DNA of 14,326 bases from Zygnema cylindricum (taxonomy: Eukaryota; Streptophyta; Zygnematophyceae; Zygnematales; Zygnemataceae), in contig JBBHKE010001927.1 of NCBI GenBank assembly GCA_037447655.1, positions 25,804 through 40,129 on the forward strand, in the 5' to 3' direction. Shown piece after piece: positions 1-9,643 of this stretch. The position numbers and the translations under genes were made by a program. The notes under the pieces were generated by a model, which worked only from the letters and a program-made list of their open reading frames with translations, had not been told where the DNA came from and did not search any database. Every line of letters starts with the position of its first letter. Position 1 is the first letter of the stretch.

Positions 1-1040
1 AGGGGGACGGGGAAGGGGAGGGGGACGGGGAGAGGGAGAGGGAGGGGGAGAGGGAGAGGGAGAGGGAGAGGTAGAGGGAGAGGGAGAGGGAGAGGGAGAG
101 GGAGAGGGAGAGGGAAAGGGAGAGGGAGAGGGAGAGGGAAAGGGAGAGGAAGAGAGGGAGGGGGAAAGGGGGGGGAGAGAGAGGGAAAGGGAGAGGGAGA
201 GGGAAAGGGAGAGGGGGAGGGAGACGGAGAGGGAGAGGTAAAGGGAGAGGGAGAGGGAGAGGGAGAGGGAGAGAGAGGGAGAGGGAGAGGGAGAGGGAGA
301 GGGGGAGAGGGAGAGAGGGAGGGTGTGGGGGAGGGGGATGGAGAGGGAGAGGAGGAAGAGGGAAGGGGAAAGGGGAGGGGGAGGGGGAGGGGGAGGGGGA
401 GGGAGAGGTAGTGGGAGAGGGAGAGGGAGAGGGAGAGGGAGAGGGAGGGAGAGGGAGAGGGGGAGGGAGAGGGAGAGGGAGAGGGAGAGGGAGAGGGAGA
501 GGGAAAGGAGGAAGAGGGAAGGCGAAAGGGGAGGGGAGGGGGAGGGGGAGGGGGAGGGGGATACGGAGAATGAGAGGGAGAAAGAGAGGGAGAGTGGGAG
601 AGCGAGAGATAGAGGGAGAGTGAGAGGGACAGGGAGAGGGTGAGGGAGGGGGAGGGGGAGAGGGAGAGGAAGAGGGGAGAGGGAGAGGGTGAGGGGGAGG
701 GGGAGAGGGAGAATGAGAGGGAGAAAGAGAGGGAGCGGGGAGAGCGAGAGATAGAGGGAGAGTGAGAGTGAGAGTGAGAGGGAGAGGGAGAGGGAGAGAG
801 AGGGGGAGGGGGAGTGGGAGAGGGAGAGGAAGAGGGGAGAGGGAGGGAGAGGGAGAGGGAGAGGGAGTGGGAGAGCGAGAGACAGAGGGGGAAGGGGAGG
901 AGGAAGGGGAGGTGGAGGGGGAAGGTAGAGGGAGAGAGAGAGAGAGAGGGAGTGGGAGAGGGAAAGGGAGAGGGAGAGGGAGAGGAATATGGAGGGAGAG
1001 GGTGCAAAAGAGGGAGAGGGATTGGAGGTTGGGAGGGTGA
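1..1040. repeat. Homopurine (GGGAGA)n-type simple-sequence array
   Basis: About 1 kb in which the plus strand is almost only G and A, built mainly on GGGAGA with G-rich variants (GGGGGA) and scattered T or C interruptions. The array ends around 1010-1040, where ordinary mixed sequence begins. It contains larger duplicated blocks, listed separately. Long Gly/Arg/Glu reading frames cross it on the plus strand, but they are consequences of the period-6 repeat and not genes. Homopurine-homopyrimidine tracts can form triplex (H-DNA), and the G-runs (for example 365-402) could form G-quadruplexes. GAGA motifs are also bound by plant BPC factors. These are known properties of such DNA; no function is shown here. 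Confidence 0.95.
566..790. repeat. Higher-order duplication inside the GA array (period about 143 bp)
   Basis: A distinctive block with interruptions (GAGAATGAGAGGGAGAAAG, then GAGCGAGAGATAGAGGG) starts at 566 and recurs at 709. The second landmark is at 600 and again at 742, so the spacing is 142-143 bp with a single-base indel. A further block beginning GAGGAAGAGGGAAGG occurs at 352 and again at 508, a spacing of 156 bp. The array therefore grew partly by copying segments of over 100 bp, not only by slippage of single hexamers. Confidence 0.75.
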
Positions 1041-2067
1041 AGGGGAGGCGGAATTCACCTGCAGGCATAGAAAGTGTATGGTTGATAGAGTTTTGCTAGA
1101 TAGCTTAATTGTTGAAAGGTCTTCAGCAGAATGTTGTTCCGTTTGCGAGAGAGATTAGAGTTAACAGAAGACTTTTGGAAAGATGTCCAAAACTTTTCAA
1201 CCTAGAATTAAAAACCACACACAGCCAATCCCCATCACACAAACCATGTGAGTTGTTGTGATCAAATAGTATACGGGTGAGCCTTCAAGCTTAAATTTTT
1301 AACTGAGTATTCGGAATAACAGACATGGGAGAAATCTACAATTTCATTAGAAAAGGATCGAGGTGGTATGGTACAAGATGAACAAAGAAGGCCATCAACA
1401 TAAATCATTTTGATCCAATAATCAATAAACTGATTTTTCTACAATCTATTCTTTCCGATGTGAATTGTTATCTTAATTGACACACCACAATAATGCGTCT
1501 ATAATGTATGAGAATGGGGTCCAACAAGGCACATGCACATGAATGCAAATAATTATGGGACGTACACAATAAAGACATAAAAGGGTCATAACAAACCCAA
1601 TAGAAAATTACAAAAGAGTGTGGTCAAACAAAAACTGCTTATTTTTTTCAATAAATATTAGCACTATATAAACACAAATCAATATGAACTAGACGGCGAT
1701 TCATTGCCACATATGAATATTTACAAAAAAATGCCATTTCTACACCGTTCGATTTTGTAGTTATTTAACAGGTGTGACATCTATGTCTGAAAGTCGCACG
1801 TTCGGAATAAGGGACATGTATATGCTTACACCTTTACAAGTCGCACCTTTACAGATTAAACTGCACATTTGCCAGAATAAACTTGAGAGAAAACAAAGCA
1901 CAACAAGTACATGTCATATTACGAACATTGACCTTATCAAAAAAAATGCATGCAATGTTTAAAAGCAAATCCTATGGTGTTTTCTTATTGTCGGTTAACG
2001 CAATCCTCCCACCTGCTCGTTAAAAGAACACTCATGAAAAATCACAGCTAACAGCATTGTATATCCG
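1041..2067. other. AT-rich region without a recognised gene
   Basis: This is mixed, AT-rich sequence between the GA array and the last recognised reductase exon. I read the minus strand for the missing C-terminal exon(s) of the reductase, looking for the family's YxPYxF / FD..N pattern, and did not find it. The short reading frame at 1774-1962 resembles nothing I know. The stretch is either the remainder of intron 8 or 3' flanking DNA. Confidence 0.5.
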
Positions 2068-2136
2068 TTATCTGCTCTCAGAAGGCACAGCTTGCAAGGC
2101 TTGTAGCTTGTAAACCGTAATAGTTTGTGGCAGTAC

Positions 2137-2403
2137 CTGAAGAGGCAGTTGATACTTGAACCACATGTGGGCCTGAAAACCATAGAGGGCACCATAGAAC
2201 TTCATGGGTTTAACCCTTATTGGACGGCCATCCTTACCCAACATGGGTGACAGGCTAAAATGCTCTGAAACTGCCTCGAATAACTTCTCAATGGTGATTG
2301 GATTCACAACTGACGTGGCTACATGATAGATGGTAAGGCCATTGCTTTTGGCATGCTTGGCCAGCATTGCTAACATGGCATTGATCACCAAATCCACAGG
2401 TAC
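2137..2403 (-). CDS. Reductase exon 8 (last recognised)
   Basis: Encodes residues 468-556, starting VPVDLVINAMLAMLAKHA, equivalent to the family's 'VPADMVVNA' block, then IYHVATSVVNPITIEKL and a segment up to KYQLPLQ. The acceptor is TTGCAG|GTA. At the 3' end there is a plausible donor CAG|GTACTG at 2137/2136. If it is not used, the frame runs 22 more codons to a TAA at 2070-2068. Which is correct cannot be decided here. Confidence 0.8.
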
Positions 2404-5400
2404 CTGCAACTTTAACCACAGGGTGAAAACATGGCCGAAAATGCAAGTTCATACCTTTTGGGGACATGGGGACAAGCAATTTGAGGACACTGAAAGCAAT
2501 AATTCGTGATCCTTTGCGCTAAATACATCAGCACTAGGTGCATTTTCATTCCCTCAATTCCTACATGTAATACTGTAGTGGATAAAGAAACAGAACTCTG
2601 ACTTTTTGACTTCACAATTATAGCCGCGGTAAATATGTTCACCAGAATAAAAAATAGGAGCCTCATAGAGACATGGTGCCCATGGAGTCTCATGGAGACT
2701 CAAGGTAAGAAAAATCTTTAAGAAACCTAGTGAGAAGCTGAAGATTTCAATTTCTCCTAAACATCCACCATTTAATTACTTCAATTAATTCTCTCGTGTG
2801 AGACACATTGACTCTAGTCCTCAGTGTATATTGACGATTAGGTCTTATAAAGGTTGAAGATCAAGAAACTATTAAAAAACTCTACAACATCTTGCAGTGG
2901 GGACAGAAAATCAATGACATCCATCACACCTCGTGCATCTCCGCTGTTATTTCAAACGAACTACGTGTCGATGAGAAAACAATAGTGATGCCCCTCATTT
3001 TGGAATAGTTGAACAAAATATGGCTTTACTCTATCCAAACAACAGCATATCATGAAAAGCTACCAATATCTTTGTAATACTCTACTTCCCAGTGAATTGC
3101 AATATATCATGTAACCACAATTTTTTACAGGTGGTAACCACTTTGAACCGGGAAATAGAGACAAGGATGGAAGCTCTTTTCCCACTTAAGAAAAACAACA
3201 GATTAACCAAAAGCGCCTCATATGACAAGATAGTAGAAGTGTTAACTGAATTACGACTATTTACTTAGCAAAAATCAGCTAGCATTGACACATAAAAAGG
3301 GTAGTGTGAACTTGATGCATTTTATGATTCAACTCATAAAAAAAGTGACAACTGACGATTTGTTGTCACGAATTTTCAATCGATTTCCAAGCACTATTGT
3401 TGCATAAATATTGTAGTGTTCATGTACTAGTCTATGATAAATTGCTCATATCCTCATAGCATCACGTTGGATTATGAGGAGCCAAAAATATGGATTACCA
3501 TTCGCTTTTTTAAACATTTAAAATACTATCTAGAACGTAGTTCTTTTCCTGGCTTTGTGCTTTATTTCTAAATATTGTTTAAATTTAGATAAACTGGTCA
3601 AATACCAATGACATGCCGTTGCAGGTTGAAAACCAAAAACGTGGATTTTAACATTGCTATCCTCAAGACTTAGCATATATTTACCTAGAACCTAGCACTT
3701 TTCATGGCCCTGTATTTTATTTTGACCGTGGAATTAAAATTCACTTTCTTAAAGATTAAATATAGATTTACCTGGAATCTAGCTCCTTTCAAGGCCTTGT
3801 GCTTTATTTTGACCACCACGTTAGAGATGTTATGACTACATACTATCTAAGTTTCGATAAATTGGCTAGATAAATCACTGACATCAAAGACTCGAACTAC
3901 ATTGTGTACGCTCTCAATAAAAACAAGAGAGTAAATTAGAACTCGAACATGTTGAATGAACTTATTTTCTGTCAAAAACAAGCACCGAGCCAGTCTACAA
4001 TAGAATTAGAGCATCTTTGACAGCTTCATTCCTTTCTTTATACAACCTAAACAGTGATTGCACTTTAAATCAATAACGAACATTATGGCAATTTAACACT
4101 CTACAACACAACTTGTTAGAAAACACCAACAGGCATCAATCTTTGTGCCTTATAGCACAAACATTGACAAAGAGGAACCTAAACTTTCACAACCTCCATA
4201 GAGCACATATACAGACAAATTGAGCACAGTATTCTATAGTTGCTAATGCGAACGTGTGACCAATAAATATGAAATTTACTTCTAAACGAGATATTGGCAA
4301 CCCACTAATGCAGTTTGAACATCACGAAATTATTATTATTAATTATTAATTAAGTTATTATCGGTTCATCTCAAATTGAAAATGGTTTTTACGAGGAAGG
4401 TAAACCCACATTGTTGCAATAAAAAATATATAAAGTCAAAGGTTTTAATACTTACTGCTTGCGATCTCTTTGAGACACAGTTTGCATAGGTCCAACCAGT
4501 GAGGCTTCATTAGATTTAACATTCAACTCAAAAATTCAACCTTAAGTGGTAGCTAGCCACTCATTCCTCGTTTATCTTGCAAATTTTTCCTTTCCAAACC
4601 TGACTATGCACTTTGATGACAATGACACTTCCTTTTTTGTATAACTATTGCTTTTCAAATACATATCCACATGCTGCTGCTTCCCACTTTCTGAAGGAGC
4701 AAAGGCACCACTTCATAATGTATTTCTGGCTCAAAGGTTAATCAGTACAGCGATAAGACTAATATTCATTGTCAGAGAACCTTCAATCACCCCTTGAGAA
4801 ATACCTAAGACAATGGCATGTTAGGCAGAACTATCTTCGAGATAACAGTCTGACCCTCTAAAAATCTTGGTGACTCAGAGTCATGATTCCACTTCATCTA
4901 CACGCGCCCAGGAAGAAAATCCGCTGAAAAAAACCTTCCCTTGAATACTCAAACTACAAACAAGGCCAAAACGAGCACCAAACATTTTTATATGCGAACT
5001 TCGAGTTGCTCCAGAAGCTAGCTACAAACATACAGTTTATCGGGGAAAATTTCTTACCATGTCTAAAGCCCCATTACAATCTGCCGGGAACCCTTCCAGC
5101 TGTCCCTTGCCGTAAGCCAAGAAAACTGGATCTGCCATGCTAAAAAATTGAAAGAAGATGGAAAAAAAAAACTTTACATCACAACAGGACATATACACGA
5201 CTAGAGCTGGCAACTACACGGAACTCAACTCTCATTCATCAATGCTATACAATTGAGGAATTCAGCAAGTCCTAAGCGAACAAATTCCTAGTAAATGATA
5301 TGTTCGAAGCAGGAGGCAACATCTTAAAAAAGTAACATTTGCTAATTTGTGACTTCAATGGCGCAATTCCAATCTATCAACCCTTAATACAAACAGTGTT

Positions 5401-8400
5401 TCAGAAATTCAGCAAAATACATACAGACAAGTGATTGCATGCAAGCTAGCCAAAAAAAGCAACCAAGCTAACTGATGCCGAGTAGAATCCTTACCGAATG
5501 CCCTCCACCCACCCCAGCAATGGCTCTGATAAAGAGCTTTCAACGATACTCGGCCGAACTATAGCGATAGGAAGCTTGTGCCTATATCTTGAAATTAACA
5601 ATTCCCCCATTGCTTTTGTAAATACATAGGTATCTTGCCAACCGAACAGGTCAGCCCTGCCAACGTCCATACAACATCCAACGTCCATACAATAAGAACA
5701 TAAAAAAGTAAGCAGCTCATCCAGCTACCATCAAATAAACATGAATTATCATGACCAACCTAACGTGCCATGTCTAAAATACAGTACCACTAGCATGAAA
5801 CATGTGCACCTTCAACTTTATCGCAGAGGCACTTCAGAAAATTGAGACGATAAAACTCCGTTAAATTATATTTTTGTGTCAAGTTACGACCAGTACATCG
5901 ATGAATTGCTAATTCCAACTTGACTTCATACAACCATTTACTAAATGTGAACAATCTATAGGAAATCATTTTTCCATCAATTAATCCAACCACTAATATG
6001 AAACATGTGGACCTTCAACTTTATGGCAGAGGTTCTTCAGAAAATTGAGACAATGAAACTCCCTTAAAGTATATTTTCGTGTCAAGTTACATCCAGTACA
6101 TCGATGAATTTCTAATTCCAACTTGGCTTCATACAACCATCCACTAAATTTGAACAATCTATTGGAAATCATTTATCCATCAATTAATCCAAGGCAAAAG
6201 TCCAATCTCAGTTTGCACAAACCAAACTCACCTTTCTAACCAAAGTGTGACCATTCTACTTTGAATGTATGCCTGGCGCAAGCCAACTCACCTTTCTAAC
6301 CCAACTGTGACCATTTTACTTTGAATATATGCCTGGCGTTTCTCTGAACTCATGGTTGCAGCTTCTGCTTCAGCAACTCTCAGTTCTTTGTTCATCAATG
6401 CTAATTCTTCTTCCACATCTAGCTTCGGCACATTCTCTCCACCTTGAAGCTCTTTTGCAATGGAATCTCCCATTTGGAAAGGTCGTTCTTTTGTCCTTCC
6501 AATTCTTTTACCATTCACAAACGCTGCACAAGGTGGTATTACCCGTGAAGTTACATGTTTGACGCAAAACAGAATTGGCCGCATCAGGTAGCCGAAATTT
6601 TCACCAGCTCACAATGTGCAGCCTATGGACATGCCTTAAAGACTTGCCTAATCTGATAGAAATTCTTTGCAGAAATCTCCAAAAATTTGACAGATTCTAC
6701 GATTTAGATGCAATTTAGAAACTAGCTCCTTACGAGTCAGAATTAAAAATGATGTTACCATACATTGACGCTGACTCTACTCTCCCCTGCAAAATAGAAA
6801 TCCAAAGAACTCAACCAATGCCTATATGCAAACACATAATTCAGACAAGAAATCATGCAAAATTTCATGGAATTTTTTTGCCAGCATGGGTAAACATATG
6901 CATGGTTTACCTGTAGAAACATGCAAAAAACGGAAGCTCTTGCAACTCTCCAAACTGAGCTGCTCGAAGTGCTCAAGGGTATTTACATTCAAAGCAACAT
7001 CATACCTGCAGTGAAGCACTAATGTCAACAATGATGATGTGTTTACCAAATGTATCTTGGTGTTACCTTCCTATCTAGGTTCACCATGTTCATCTTAAAT
7101 CTGCATATGAAGGATATTTTACTCCCTTACTAACCAAAAAGATGAGTTAGCTTTCAAAACGTGCGGCATGCTATTTCTAAACATTTGACATTGCGAGGCT
7201 CCATTTGAGAGGCTCCATACTCAATTTGTAGGGGCCCACATGCCTATTAAAGCATATTTTTGGTTTGAGTAGCCAGTCCCAGTCCACCAAGTACAGCACC
7301 TAGTACAGCACTTGATTAGAAAAAAACTAGTAATATTGCAATTCAGTTGATGCAAGAACCAGCAACAATTTTATTTATTTATTAGCAACGTCTAAAGTTC
7401 AGCATCATGATTCTTAGGAGGCAAATTTTGAAACCGTGCAGCATTTTGCCTTTCTAACTTAGATGTTTGTGATGCAAACCTCTCGTCAAATGTAGTGCTG
7501 GCGGCTGAGTGAATCATTATATCCACTTTGACCATCAGCTCTTCTGCCACCTTGATAGACAATCCAAGACCTTCTTGAGAGACATTGCCCTCCACTGCAG
7601 TTAATTTGCTCAACATAAATTTTCCATATTCAGCCACATGTGTTTCTCGCAATAAATTGAACACTTGAGAACCAATAACCTGCCATGAAAATTTTCAAGG
7701 AAAAAAAATTTCATCATCAATACACCATTACACTGGACAACGAGCAAGTTAACCGTCAGGCTACAGGCTTAGGGCAATCCTATACTTCATAAAGGCAATA
7801 GGGTAAAGCCTGATGCTCAAAGACGATGGATAGTATGAACCAATAGATCGAACATATGACAATTACAGCTTCCGTGAACCTTTCACAAAGATGTAAGCTT
7901 ACATGTGACAACTACAAATAAGGCCAGCACGCCATCAGAAGAGAGAAGCGCACAAACCTGCCTCTCAAGCCTCTGATTTGCTGAAACATCATCTCTTCCT
8001 TGAATTACAAGGTAAATATGCCCGACGTCTGGCTGCTCCCTTAGCACCTTTTCCACCAGCACTGTCATATAAACACACAAGTGGTAGCTGGATGGCATTA
8101 AAAAGATGACAACAAAAACCTTCTAACAGTGATATCGAAACTTGTCAGATTGATGGCGGGGTCAAAAAGTAGACAATGTTTACTGGAAACCTAGTAAGAC
8201 CTGCAATACCTTTTATTTTTACTGCCTTTAACAGAAATGTATATCAGCAACCGAGAGAGACAACATAGGTTGCTAAAACACCAACACCTAGGCTTTGATC
8301 GAGTTTGTAACATGAATTAAACCCTTTAAACCTTTCTTTCATGTTCCGCCAAATTAGCTAAACTGTTATAACCTAGTTTTTGGTACTTTGTGCTCGGTGA

Positions 8401-9094
8401 TCGAAGCAGAAAAAAAAAAAACTGGAACTTTATGAAACTTTGTGAATTCAAAAATCGAAATATCATCATTTTTATTCACCAATACTTGACATTCACACTT
8501 GGAGAAAATAAATACCGGCAAAAACAAATAAGCTTTGCTACAGGTGACTAAACCTTTTGCTCACAAACCTTTTGCCAAAAAACCTGTGGCGCCTGTTATA
8601 AGTATATTTTTTCCACGTAAAAACTGTATAATGCCTTGACCATGGCTGTCACCACTGCTCGTTGCACTACCATTGGACCCTTCATGGCTTGTTGTTCTTG
8701 AATCGGTGCTTGACCAATCAACTGTGGCGCTTGATTGTGGTTTTCCATTAGCAACAGCCTCCTCCAAGATCCGCCAAGTCTTTGCGGCACTACTGTCAGT
8801 GCTACTCTCCTTCTCTCCAAACTTAGCAGTTGCTTCTGTCAGCGTACAGAACCTGCGCCGAGTTCCACAATACTTTCTATTTTCTGGCTGCTTATCAAAT
8901 AGACAGTTCTTGCAATCTTTATCAACATTCAAGGAGCTTCTGCAAGTCCCAGAAAGATTTGCAGAACTCCACAGTGCACGTAGTTGCTCCAAATTTCGCT
9001 GGCTGTTCTCGCCAGTGTTACGAACAGGCTGGCTTGCAATTTTCCATTTACCGCCAATTAAGAAGGCGTTTGAAGCAACGACAGTAGCTGCCAT
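2137..9094 (-). CDS. MS2/FAR2-like fatty acyl reductase, 8 exons, C-terminus not found
   Basis: NAD(P)H-dependent reductase of the plant FAR family, which converts fatty acyl-ACP or acyl-CoA to primary alcohols; the MS2/FAR2 branch acts in plastids for spore or pollen wall sporopollenin. Exons: 9094-8569, 8061-7958, 7679-7480, 7005-6911, 6523-6292, 5656-5495, 5139-5058, 2403-2137. All seven joins are GT-AG and phases agree (1,0,2,1,2,2,0), giving 556 uninterrupted codons. Residues 1-154 form a Ser/Thr-rich N-terminal extension. The Rossmann motif ITGATGFLAK is at 166-175, HSAASTTFDER at 267-277, HVSTAFVNG near 305-313, and the active-site Y396-x3-K400 lies in GWQDTYVFTKAMGE, a run diagnostic of the MS2 branch. 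An in-frame TGA just upstream of the ATG supports the start. The family is about 615 residues long, so roughly the last 80-100 (FAR_C/Sterile domain) are missing. They may lie beyond the window or be lost. Assignment to FAR is firm; the MS2 subgroup is likely. Confidence 0.9.
2404..5057 (-). other. Reductase intron 7 (2,654 bp), AT-rich
   Basis: By far the longest intron of the gene; the other six are 278-635 bp. It is AT-rich and has no extended coding signal on either strand. The short frames near 2288-2693 are chance readings overlapping exon 8 and its acceptor. It contains a set of divergent repeats (3523-3890) and a small perfect inverted repeat, GAGTCTC-ATG-GAGACTC, near 2685-2701. No complete transposon ends were recognised. 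Confidence 0.75.
3523..3890. repeat. Divergent intronic repeats (three copies)
   Basis: A motif of the form CTRGAAYSTAG followed by a CTTTTC..GGC.TTGTGCTTTATTT stretch appears near 3530, 3685 and 3771. The last two copies are 87 bp apart. The first and third copies are also followed by related 'GATAAAYTGG..' and 'AATSACTGACAT'-like segments. This is an old, degenerate tandem arrangement inside intron 7; no function is evident. Confidence 0.55.
5058..5139 (-). CDS. Reductase exon 7 (82 bp)
   Basis: A small exon found by searching for the RMADP block expected after exon 6. It encodes the end of Arg440 to residue 467: MADPVFLAYGKGQLEGF and then a short stretch ending LDM. The acceptor is TTTTTTAG|C and the donor ATG|GTAAGA. 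Both phases fit their neighbours, and the residues match the family position by position. Confidence 0.88.
5495..5656 (-). CDS. Reductase exon 6: catalytic YxxxK
   Basis: Encodes the end of Arg386 to residue 439. It contains GWQDTYVFTKAMGE, with catalytic Tyr396 and Lys400 of the extended short-chain dehydrogenase fold, and IVRPSIVESS, the conserved FAR block that follows. The acceptor is TTGGCAG|G and the donor CG|GTAAGG. Confidence 0.92.
5787..6192. repeat. 203-bp tandem duplication in intron 5
   Basis: Two direct copies, 5787-5989 and 5990-6192, have an exact 203-bp period with scattered substitutions and essentially no indels. Landmarks are ATGAAACATGTG at 5795 and 5998, and TTAATCC at 5981 and 6184. 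Both copies lie entirely within intron 5 of the reductase gene. The open frame at 5790-5993 is one repeat copy read on the minus strand and is not a gene. Confidence 0.9.
6220..6339. repeat. 60-bp tandem duplication across the exon 5 donor
   Basis: Copies 6220-6279 and 6280-6339 share the landmark CTCACCTTTCTAAC, with about 44 of 50 core bases identical. In gene orientation the original copy spans the last 48 bp of exon 5 and the donor AAAG|GTGAGT at 6292/6291. The second copy places an equally good donor, AAAG|GTGAGT, at 6232/6231, 60 nt into intron 5. Using that donor would read TGA immediately after the proximal junction. Confidence 0.88.
6292..6523 (-). CDS. Reductase exon 5
   Basis: Encodes the end of Ala309 to residue 385. 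It continues the VST-A-FVNGKR.G block, then a variable Glu/Lys-rich helical stretch (about residues 330-375), and ends in VGLER, equivalent to 'LGLERA' in MS2. The acceptor is TGTGCAG|CG and the donor GAAAG|GTGAGT. The last 48 bp belong to a 60-bp tandem duplication that puts a second copy of the donor in the intron. Confidence 0.9.
6911..7005 (-). CDS. Reductase exon 4
   Basis: Encodes the end of Arg277 to residue 308, with YDVALNVNT at its start and FLHVST at its end, both strongly conserved in FARs. Between these blocks it is about two residues shorter than the MS2 pattern, which is tolerable. The acceptor is CTGCAG|G and the donor ACAG|GTAAAC. Confidence 0.9.
7480..7679 (-). CDS. Reductase exon 3
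   Basis: Encodes residues 211-276 plus two bases of Arg277. It carries the family segments KFMLSKL..VEGNVS (substrate and cofactor domain) and DIMIHSAASTTFDER, which matches the conserved 'SAA.TTF.ER' block. The acceptor is GGCAG|GTT and the donor GAG AG|GTTTGC. The exon is intact. Confidence 0.9.
7958..8061 (-). CDS. Reductase exon 2
   Basis: Encodes residues 176 (split Val) to 210, containing VLVEKVLREQPDVGHIYLV, the segment that directly follows the Rossmann glycine motif in all plant FARs. The acceptor is TGACAG|T and the donor CAG|GTTTGT; the exon ends in phase 0. Confidence 0.9.
8569..9094 (-). CDS. Reductase exon 1: N-terminal extension and NAD(P)H-binding motif
   Basis: Encodes residues 1-175 plus one base of codon 176. 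The ATG at 9094-9092 has a G at +4 and an in-frame TGA seven codons upstream. The first 28 residues lack acidic side chains and are rich in Ala, Ser, Asn and basic residues, as in chloroplast transit peptides. About 125 further low-complexity, Ser/Thr-rich residues follow before the enzyme proper begins at IIQFLRGKNILITGATG. The donor is AAAG|GTTTGT. Confidence 0.9.
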
Positions 9095-9446
9095 GGAACA
9101 GGTTGCAGCTCACTTGAGGTTAGAGTTGATGTATTCCCCTCCAAACTACAAGGAAAAAGAACCTTACAAAAAAGGTAGTATAAGCGAGGAGTGATGCAGA
9201 AGAGACACGATATCAGGCTTTGTTAAACGGTTAAAAAGGAAAAAACGACATTTTCCCAGAATACTCAAAATCAGGTAATGGACAGGACAAAATGAGAAGT
9301 TCAATAGAGCAGTGGGTTTAAGTTCCATCGGCCGAATTTAAGTTCCATTGTTGACAGAAATTTCCAGATATCCAGACCTGTCCGTACATTGCCGTAACAC
9401 TTATTTTGTTTTTATCCAGGAACAACATTACAAAGAATCTGTTAAC
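9095..9446. promoter_or_regulatory. Upstream flank of the reductase gene
   Basis: This should hold the 5' untranslated region and promoter of the minus-strand reductase. The stretch next to the ATG has an in-frame TGA and pyrimidine-rich segments. No convincing TATA box was identified; CTTATACTA near 9175-9185 on the minus strand is only a weak candidate. A short direct repeat, TTTAAGTTCCAT, occurs at 9317 and 9337, 20 bp apart. The call rests on position alone. Confidence 0.4.
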
Positions 9447-9565
9447 TCAAAGATTGTAATCGGCCGTCGCGGTCTGTCGCGCGGCCGGCTAGTCTGTCTT
9501 ATTGAGTCAAAGTTGTAGTCGGCCGTCGCGGTCTTTCGCGCGGCTGGCTAATTTGTCATTACGTC
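9447..9565. repeat. CpG-rich 60-bp tandem repeat
   Basis: Two copies (9447-9506 and 9507-9565) of a unit that starts TCAAAG and contains CGGCCGTCGCGGTCT and CGCGCGGC.GGCT, differing by one deletion and a few substitutions. Each copy holds several CpG and GGCCG steps in otherwise AT-rich DNA. Copy 1 has flanking CGGCCG palindromes that could fold. Immediately after, a smaller repeat, TAATTTGTCWTTACGTSAAGT, occurs at about 9549 and 9578. Confidence 0.85.
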
Positions 9566-9643
9566 AAGTAAGTGGGTTAATTTGTCTTTACGTGAAGTTA
9601 CACCGCGCATTGTTATTAGTGTCAAAGTTTAAATAGTGTGTAA

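Noticed and set aside
1-1040. GA array considered as a CRISPR array or telomere
   Set aside because: There are no spacers of constant length between identical repeats, and the unit is not a plant telomere repeat (TTTAGGG).
323-1158. Plus-strand reading frames encoding Gly/Arg/Glu-rich proteins
   Set aside because: They are forced by the period-6 purine repeat, lack codon variety and overlap each other in several frames.
2288-2693. Minus-strand frames overlapping and preceding exon 8
   Set aside because: One lies in a shifted frame over exon 8; the other crosses the intron 7 acceptor. Neither continues the reductase or matches anything known.
5790-5993. 67-codon minus-strand frame
   Set aside because: It coincides with one copy of the 203-bp intron duplication and is broken in the sister copy.
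8673-9194. 173-codon plus-strand frame opposite reductase exon 1
   Set aside because: It is the antisense shadow of a well-supported exon and resembles no known protein.
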